Notes under the pieces: generated by a model
Told to the model about the DNA's origin: nothing
What the model saw: only the letters and a program-made list of their open reading frames with translations
The model's database searches: none
Position numbers and translations under genes: made by a program
Shown here: in pieces, positions 58,528 to 64,000 of the stretch
Position numbering within the stretch: position 1 is the stretch's first letter
Layout of the letters: every line of letters starts with the position of its first letter
Source: Cryptomeria japonica
Taxonomy: Eukaryota > Streptophyta > Pinopsida > Cupressales > Cupressaceae
Assembly: GCF_030272615.1 (NCBI RefSeq)
Contig: NC_081414.1
Span: 659,968,438 to 660,032,437 of the forward strand
Length of the DNA stretch: 64,000 bases
Direction: 5' to 3'

Positions 58528-58811
58528 TGTTAGAATACTGAGAGGGGGGGGAGGGGGTGAATCAATATATTGAAAAACTGATACAAATTCCCAAACTTAA
58601 AAATAAACTTATCAACAAGTAACTAAGACAAGATAATATCTCAAAGATTACCAACATCAACTAGTTTGACTGTTATGATAACTTAACAGTAAACAACTTC
58701 AATCTTCTAAGCATAAAAAATGCTTAATCATATGTAAACATATTCATCTCTCAATGCTTCCAGTTATCATGCCTTATCAGAATAGTTAAGTAGTTAAGCA
58801 AATCAACAAAT
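58528..58811 (-). mobile_element. TE11: minus-strand copia-like LTR fragment
   Basis: It starts TGTTAGAATACTGAG (reverse-complement end CAGTATTCTAACA). It contains the C-rich stem-loop (arms 58535-58541 and 58562-58568) and is cut by TE12. No primer site lies to its left, so it would be a 3' LTR. Confidence 0.6.
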
Positions 58812-60193
58812 TGTTGGCATATGTGAACCGGTATGAAGACATGATGACATTGAATGTTGTCATTGATGTCAATATGCTAAAGAGTGAACCAGTATATGGA
58901 AGTAAGAAACTGGCAAGAGAAGCAACTGGCAAGAGAACCGGTATGATACTAAGAGCAGGTATATGAGAGAACCAGTATAATTGTGAACCGGTATATGTGA
59001 AAAGGTGAACCGACATGTTGGTATGAGAACTGGTTTATGGAATTTTTGCATGACTACCAGTTGGTAGTCTCAACCTCAGGGTTTCCAGTTGAAGTGTTCC
59101 AAGCCTGTGACTCAACCGATGACATTGTGTGATGAGTTAGCATTGTAATGAAGATCCGATCATGTTGCCACGTCAGCTTGAGTGCGTGAAGGGATCTTGC
59201 ATGAAGGAGATTGATCCTATCTACCTCGGGACTATGTGAAGTCTCTGTAAATGGTGGAGAACGCGTGATGGGTTACAAGCTGCCATGAAAGCGGTGAAGA
59301 ATGAATGATGGAGAATGTCTTGAGATATGTTCAAGACTTTTGTATTCAAATGCAAAGTGTTCAATGGCTAGGATTGAACCACCTGTATTGCTTAACCTAA
59401 ATGTTTAGGGTTTAGGGTTTATGCTACTGACCTATTTGTTTCCTATAAGGTCGATGTTGTGTTTCTTTCTAAGGTTGTTGGCAAATGGTGTGTGTGTATC
59501 TAAGTGAGGAGATACGTGATTCTTGCTAGACCAGATGACATAAGAGGATTGATTCCTGCATTGTGTGTGTGCAGAAGGAAGGAACTTAAGTGGATCTGCA
59601 TTAGGCATTGAGTGCTATTATCAGATCATTGTAATACCTGTTGATCTTTAACCACTTCAACAGTTGGAAAATCCTTTAACCGGGTAGCTTTAATCAGCTT
59701 GCGGTAAATCCTTTAACAGGGTGACTCAAACTAATTGAGTTCTTGAAATCCTCTAACAAGGTAACCTCTAACAGGGTTTAACCCTTAACTGGGTGATCTC
59801 TAATAGGATCAGTTCCTAGCAGAACTTGTTGTAATAGTCTTTAACTGGACTAGGCTCCTAACAAAGCGAACTTCTAAAGAGTTCAAAAGTAGCTTGTGGG
59901 TATTCATCCCCACTGTGGTTTTTCCCAATTGGGTTTCCATGTGAAAAATCTATGTGTCATGTGTAGTATTAAGTTGAGTGGAAAACTAAGTGATTAACTA
60001 GTTAACGCTTGTCATAGTCATTCCTAGCCTTACCGGTTGCATTTTGTTCCAGACCAGTGTTACTATCTATTAGACATTTGCAGTGTTTGCAGTCAAACTG
60101 GTTCAGGAAAAGATTGTGTGACTGTACTGATTCACCCCCCCCCCCCCCCTCTCAGTACTAGTTTGGTACATATTGTTCATCATTAAGTTATCA
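58812..60193 (+). repeat. TE12 5' LTR
   Basis: It starts TGTTGGCATATG and probably ends AAGTTATCA next to the primer site. It contains repeated AACCGGTAT motifs near its start, AATCCTTTAAC-GGGT repeats at 59665-59790, the GGTTTTTCCC motif (59917-59938) and the C-rich stem-loop (GTACTGA 60124-60130, TCAGTAC 60152-60158). The right end is set by the primer site; ending at TTCATCA (60182) is possible. Confidence 0.8.
58822..59040 (+). promoter_or_regulatory. Cluster of GAACCGGTAT repeats in TE12 LTR
   Basis: At least six copies of GAACC[GA]GTAT or close variants lie near 58826, 58885, 58936, 58970, 58985 and 59006. A cluster in the presumed U3 part could be a transcription-factor binding array. 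This is an inference from position only. Confidence 0.4.
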
Positions 60194-60195
60194 AT

Positions 60196-60207
60196 TGGTA
60201 TCAGAGC
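60196..60207 (+). other. TE12 primer-binding site
   Basis: TGGTATCAGAGC, an exact initiator tRNA-Met complement. Confidence 0.97.
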
Positions 60208-60264
60208 ATCCTCCAGGTCCTCTGTGTTGTAAGCTTAACCACTTGAGGGAAGGATCCTATTGTA

Positions 60265-61839
60265 ATGATGAATAGAGAAGGCCCAAAGTTCAACAGAGAT
60301 AACTTCAAAATTTGGAAGGACGGAATGAAGATTTACATCAGAAGCATGGGTGTTCAACACTAGAGCTATGTTGAGAATGTTTTTGTTATTCCTACCGATA
60401 CTCTCACTAATGATCAAAAGAGAGAAATACAAGAGAATGGGCAAGTCATGGAAGCCCTACTCAGCAGCTTATCTGACATTGAGTTTATTGATGTCCAGGA
60501 TAAAGATAATCCTAAAGAAGTATGGGACACTCTTAAGAATATCTATGTCGGTGATGAGCATGTAAAACAAGTTAAGGAAGAAAACCTTAGAGGGAAGCTT
60601 GAAGACATGCAGATGGTTGAAGATGAGACTATTCAACAATATGGAATAAGGATAAAAATTGTTGTTGGAGATATCAAGAGTGTAGGTGTTAAAATGGAAG
60701 ATTCCACTGTGGTAAGCAAAGTTCTGAGATCCTTATTAATGGTCTATGCAATAAGGGTTTCTGCTATTCAGGAGTTGAGATTAATAGACAAGACTAAGGT
60801 ATCCCTAGACTCCATCATTGCAAAGTTGACAGCCTCTGAGCTAAATAGTTTTGATGGCAGTGTTCAAAAGATTGAATCAACTTTTAGAGCATTTGTTGTA
60901 CCATGCAAAAAAGGAAAAGAAGCAAGCACTAGTGGTGAACCAAGACAAAGTAGAGAAATGGATGATGAGGAGATCCTAATGGAATTTGAAGCTCTTCTTG
61001 CCAGGAAACTTCCTAAAGAAACCAGTAAATACAGAGGTAAGCTCCCTTTGATATTCTTTTCTTGTAATCGGATAGGACATATTGCTATTAATAGTCCTAA
61101 TGGTGACAACAAGGACAAACTTGAGAGGTTCAAGAAATTAAAAGGAGGAAACCAGAGAAACTATTTTGTTGTAGTTGATGAAGGTGTCATAGATGAGGAA
61201 TCAAAAGATGAAGAGAATGAAGATATTGTGTTTGTTGCTGTAAAGGAAGATGTGTCAGACAAGAAGGCTCTTGTCTCCCGCTTTGATAATTCCAATGAGT
61301 GGATTATTGATAGTGGTTGTTCTCACCATATGACTAGTGATCGGAGCAAGTTTCTATCTTTGGAAGAATATGATGGTGGTGTGGTTCACTTTGGTCATCA
61401 TGCACCATGTATGGTTAAAGGAAGAGGGTCCATCTCTCTAAATAGAAAGAGTAGTGCTGACAATGTGTATTGGGTGGAAGGTCTCAGACATAATCTACTA
61501 AGTGTTGCCCAGCTGAATGATAGTGGACTCATTCTAGAATTCAAAAATGGTGTGTACAAAATCAAAGGAAAGAATGGTGAATTGATGGCCACCGGTATGC
61601 AGACCAAAGGTAACTTATTTCAGCTGAATGCAAATGTAAGTACACGTCTTATGGATAAATTTGATGATAGCTGGATATGGCATAGGAGACTCTGCCATGT
61701 AAACTTTGATAACATTGTGAAGGCCAATAAGACCAAGGTAGTCAGAGGATTGTCGGTGCTGAGAAAACTAGAAAATCCTTTGTGCAGAGAATGTCAACTG
61801 GGGAAAATGTCTTCCTCAACTTTCAAAGGTGAATCTTAG
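60265..61839 (+). pseudogene. TE12 gag, protease and pre-integrase
   Basis: ATG 60265 (MMNREGPKFNRDNFKIWKDG) opens a UBN2 gag. One in-frame stop at 60361 stands where TGG is likely, and the frame then stays open to 61839. Gag includes VWDTLKNIYVGDEHVKQVKE. A degraded knuckle follows (FFSCNRIGHIAINS, with two of three Cys lost). The protease site WIIDSGCSHHMTSDRSKF is intact (D-S-G). Next is the pre-integrase domain, WIWHRRLCHVNFDNI and CRECQLGKMSSSTF. The products would be particle protein and polyprotein protease. The frame ends with a stop at 61837 where integrase continues in another frame. Confidence 0.92.
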
Positions 61840-62672
61840 CTGATAACTTACTTGATCTTGTGCAAACTAATTTGTGTGGTCCTATGAAAACTAGGAGTGT
61901 GTAGGGAGATAGGTACTTTATGATTCTTATAGATGATTGCTCAAGAATGATGTGGGTCACATTCTTGAAGGACAAGTCTGAAGCCTTTGAAAAGTTCAAA
62001 GCTTTTAGAGCATTGGTAGAAAAGGAAAGTGGTAGAAGAATCAAATGCCTTAGAACTAATGAAGGAGGGGAAATGGTATCAAGAGGCAACTGTTTGCCCC
62101 CCAGACTCCACAATAGAATGGCTTAGTAGAGAGAAACAACCAGACTATGGTTGAAGCAGCTAGAACTATGTTGATCCAAGGAAAAGTTGCTCACACCTTT
62201 TGGAGAGAAGCGGTGAGCATTGCAGTCTACACAACGAACTAGGTACTCATCAAAAAGGGAAAGGATAAGACTCCTTATGAGTACTGGACCAGTAAGATAC
62301 CAGTGGTAAGCTACTTTAGAATGTTTGGTAGCAAATGTTATATCAAGAGGAGTGAACATCAGAGAAAGTTCGATGCAAAATGTGATGAAGGAATATTCCT
62401 AGGATATTCCACCAAAAGTAAAGCTCTCAAATGTTTCAACAATAGGACTCAGAGAATTGTTGAAAGCATCAACATTAGGGTTGATGAAAACTCTGAGAAA
62501 CTTGAGGAAACCGGCAGTAAGAAAGTAAGAGATGAACCGGTAGTAACCTTTTGGGAACTGGTTGCTAATCAGCCAAGTACCGGTAACAGTGTTCCTACAC
62601 CAATAGATGCTGATGCTGATGAAGATGAGGATGAAGAAGAAAAGCAGGAGGAATCAGTCAAGAGAATTCCTT
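61840..62672 (+). pseudogene. TE12 integrase
   Basis: The core begins LLDLVQTNLCGPMKTRSV, where the first catalytic Asp (usually TDLCGP) is Asn. It goes on FMILIDDCSRMMWVTFLKDK and IKCLRTNEGGE, where the second Asp (usually SDxGGE) is also Asn. The glutamate region is scrambled by a frameshift at about 62090-62130. From there VEAARTMLIQGKVAHTFWRE, FRMFGSKCYIKRSEHQRKFD and an Asp/Glu-rich C-terminus (DADADEDEDEEEKQEE) follow. Stops are at 61897 and about 62233. Both aspartates being lost means no integration activity. Confidence 0.9.
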
Positions 62673-64000
62673 GATATGTCAAACTGAATCATGATCCAAA
62701 ACAGATCATAGGAGATAAGGATGCAAAGATCCTTATGAGAAGAAAGGTCAGAGAGAATTCTTGTATGATCTCTAAATTTGAGCCTAAATCATTCAAAGAG
62801 GCACACAAAGATGAAGACTAGATCAAGGCAATGGAGGAGGAACTTGATCAGATAGAGAAGAATGGTACATGGTCTTTGGTACCTAGATCGAAGCATAAAA
62901 ATGTCATTGGCACCAAATGGGTTTTCAGAAACAAGCTAAATGAGGATGGCACAGTGGTAAGGAACAAAGCCAAACTAGTATGTAAAGGATATGCTCAAGA
63001 AGAAGGAGAAGACTATGGAGAAACCTTTGCCCTAGTAGCCAGATTGGAAGGAGTGTGTATGCTTCTTGCATATGTAGCTTTTAAAGGATTCAAGGTATAC
63101 CAAATAGATGTAAAATCTGCATTCCTAAATGGAATACTTGAAGAGGAGGTGTATATAGAGCAACCATATGGGTTTTCTCTATCAGAAGACAGTGACATGG
63201 TGTGTAGGCTACACAAAGCCTTGTATGGACTGAAGCAGGCACCTAGAGCATGGTATGAATGCTTGCACTCCCATCTTGTGAAGATTGGATTTGAAAGAAA
63301 AAGTGAAGATAGCAATATCTACTTGAAATCAAAAGGAGATTAGATTCTGATCTATGAAGTATTTATTGATGACATCATCTTTAGAGGTGATGACAAGATG
63401 AGTCATGAATTTGCTGATGTGATGAAAAAGGAGTTTGAAATGTCACTCATAGGGGAGATTAAGTTCTTCATTGGACTACAGATTCAACAAATGAAAGATG
63501 GAATCTTTATTACTCAATCCAAGTATGTCAAAGAGGTGTTGAAGACCTTTGGCATGGAAGATAGTAAACTGGTTGGTACACCAATGGTGACTGGTTGTAA
63601 GCTATCAAAAGAAGATGACTCAACGGTGGTAAATGAGAAGGATTACCGATCAATGATTGGTAAGTTGCATTATGTAGTGCATAGCAGACTGGACATTGCA
63701 CATGCAGTGGATATTACCACTTGGTTTCAAAAAAGCCCTAGAGAGTCCCACTTGGTAGCACTCAAGTGGATTCTTAGATATTTGAAGGGAACTATTGACT
63801 ATGGGTTATGGTATACATACAATAATAATTTCAACTTGAAAGTGTTCATAGATGCTGATTGGGCTGGTAATGTAGATGACTGGAAGAGCACAACCGGTGG
63901 TGCATTCTTTCTCGATGGTAGACTGGTCTCATGGATGAGTAAAAACCAGAGTTGTATCTCTCAGTCTATAGTAGAAGTGGAGTATGTTGTAGCTTTTATG
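62673..64000 (+). pseudogene. TE12 reverse transcriptase and RNase H
   Basis: After stops at 62672 and 62819 (TGA from Arg and TAG from Trp are likely) the RT reads [54 protein letters not shown] and, after a stop at 63341, the catalytic FIDDIIF in place of YVDD. The thumb and connection follow, with FFIGLQIQQMKDGIFITQSK. RNase H shows LKVFIDADWAGNVDDWKS, SWMSKNQSCISQSIVEVEYV with the expected Asp and Glu. The window ends inside RNase H. The order and spacing are those of copia pol. Confidence 0.95.

Larger units (their letters stand above)
58812..64000 (+). mobile_element. TE12: copia element with gag and pol, runs off the window
   Basis: It has a 5' LTR, an intact primer site, and gag, protease, pre-integrase, integrase, RT and RNase H in the copia order. 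The 3' end is outside the window. Left flank CAAAT (58807-58811) is the expected duplication. In-frame stops are few (60361, 61837, 61897, about 62233, 62672, 62819, 63341), so it is the best preserved coding element here, though inactive. Confidence 0.93.

Noticed and set aside
59403-59426. Telomere-like TTTAGGG repeats
   Set aside because: Only about two to three units inside the TE12 LTR; far too short for an interstitial telomere.
1-64000. Host protein genes, tRNA, rRNA or organelle DNA
   Set aside because: Every coding signal seen belongs to a retrotransposon domain or an ORF inside one; I saw no tRNA-like cloverleaf or rRNA-like stretch, though a short intron-rich gene fragment could be missed by eye.

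Overview
The window is a stretch of plant nuclear DNA made almost entirely of LTR retrotransposons inserted into one another. I see no host protein gene, rRNA, tRNA or CRISPR array. Plant Ty1/copia and Ty3/gypsy (Tat-type) domains, long AT-rich LTRs, heavy stop-codon decay and deep nesting point to a seed plant with a large repeat-filled genome. A conifer would fit, but nothing here proves it.

Twelve elements are labelled TE1 to TE12. Left part: TE2 (+, gypsy gag-pro without pol, 1-282 and 7029-11738) is split by TE1 (+, 283-7028, TSD CATAG). TE3 (-, Tat-type gypsy with gag, pro, RT, RNase H, second RNase H, integrase) spans 11739-36587 and is split by TE4 (+, 19488-32576, LTRs of 1637 bp, TSD CTTCT). 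TE4 has no pol but carries a long Gln/Pro/Ser-rich ORF and an antisense plant-mobile-domain ORF. TE5 (-, 36588-39019) shows one LTR of the TE2 LTR family plus the start of its internal region.

Right part: TE6 (+, copia-like, no pol, 39020-43334 and 52002-52268) is split in its 3' LTR by TE7 (-, gag-only copia, 43335-52001). TE8 (-, copia with gag, protease, integrase and RT) runs 52269-57009 and is cut by TE9 (+, 54095-55073, TSD TTATT), a 979-bp deletion derivative of the TE1 family. TE8 sits in the zinc-knuckle region of TE10 (-, 57010-about 58261). A minus-strand LTR fragment, TE11 (58528-58811), is followed by TE12 (+, 58812 to beyond the window end), the most complete copia element here: LTR, gag, protease, integrase, RT and RNase H.

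The simplest reading of the junctions is a nest seven elements deep: TE10 > TE8 > TE6 > TE5 > TE3 > TE2 > TE1, with TE4, TE7 and TE9 as side insertions.

The most unusual content is: (i) a family (TE1, TE6, probably TE10) whose first ORF is a coiled coil plus up to four CCHC knuckles and which has, in place of pol, a long ORF of unknown function; (ii) a stem with a C-rich loop near the 3' end of the copia-like LTRs, whose two arms change together between elements; (iii) the antisense plant-mobile-domain ORF of TE4; (iv) a pair of small hairpins in TE4 with a compensatory base change. All coding regions are broken, so none is expected to make a functional full-length protein.
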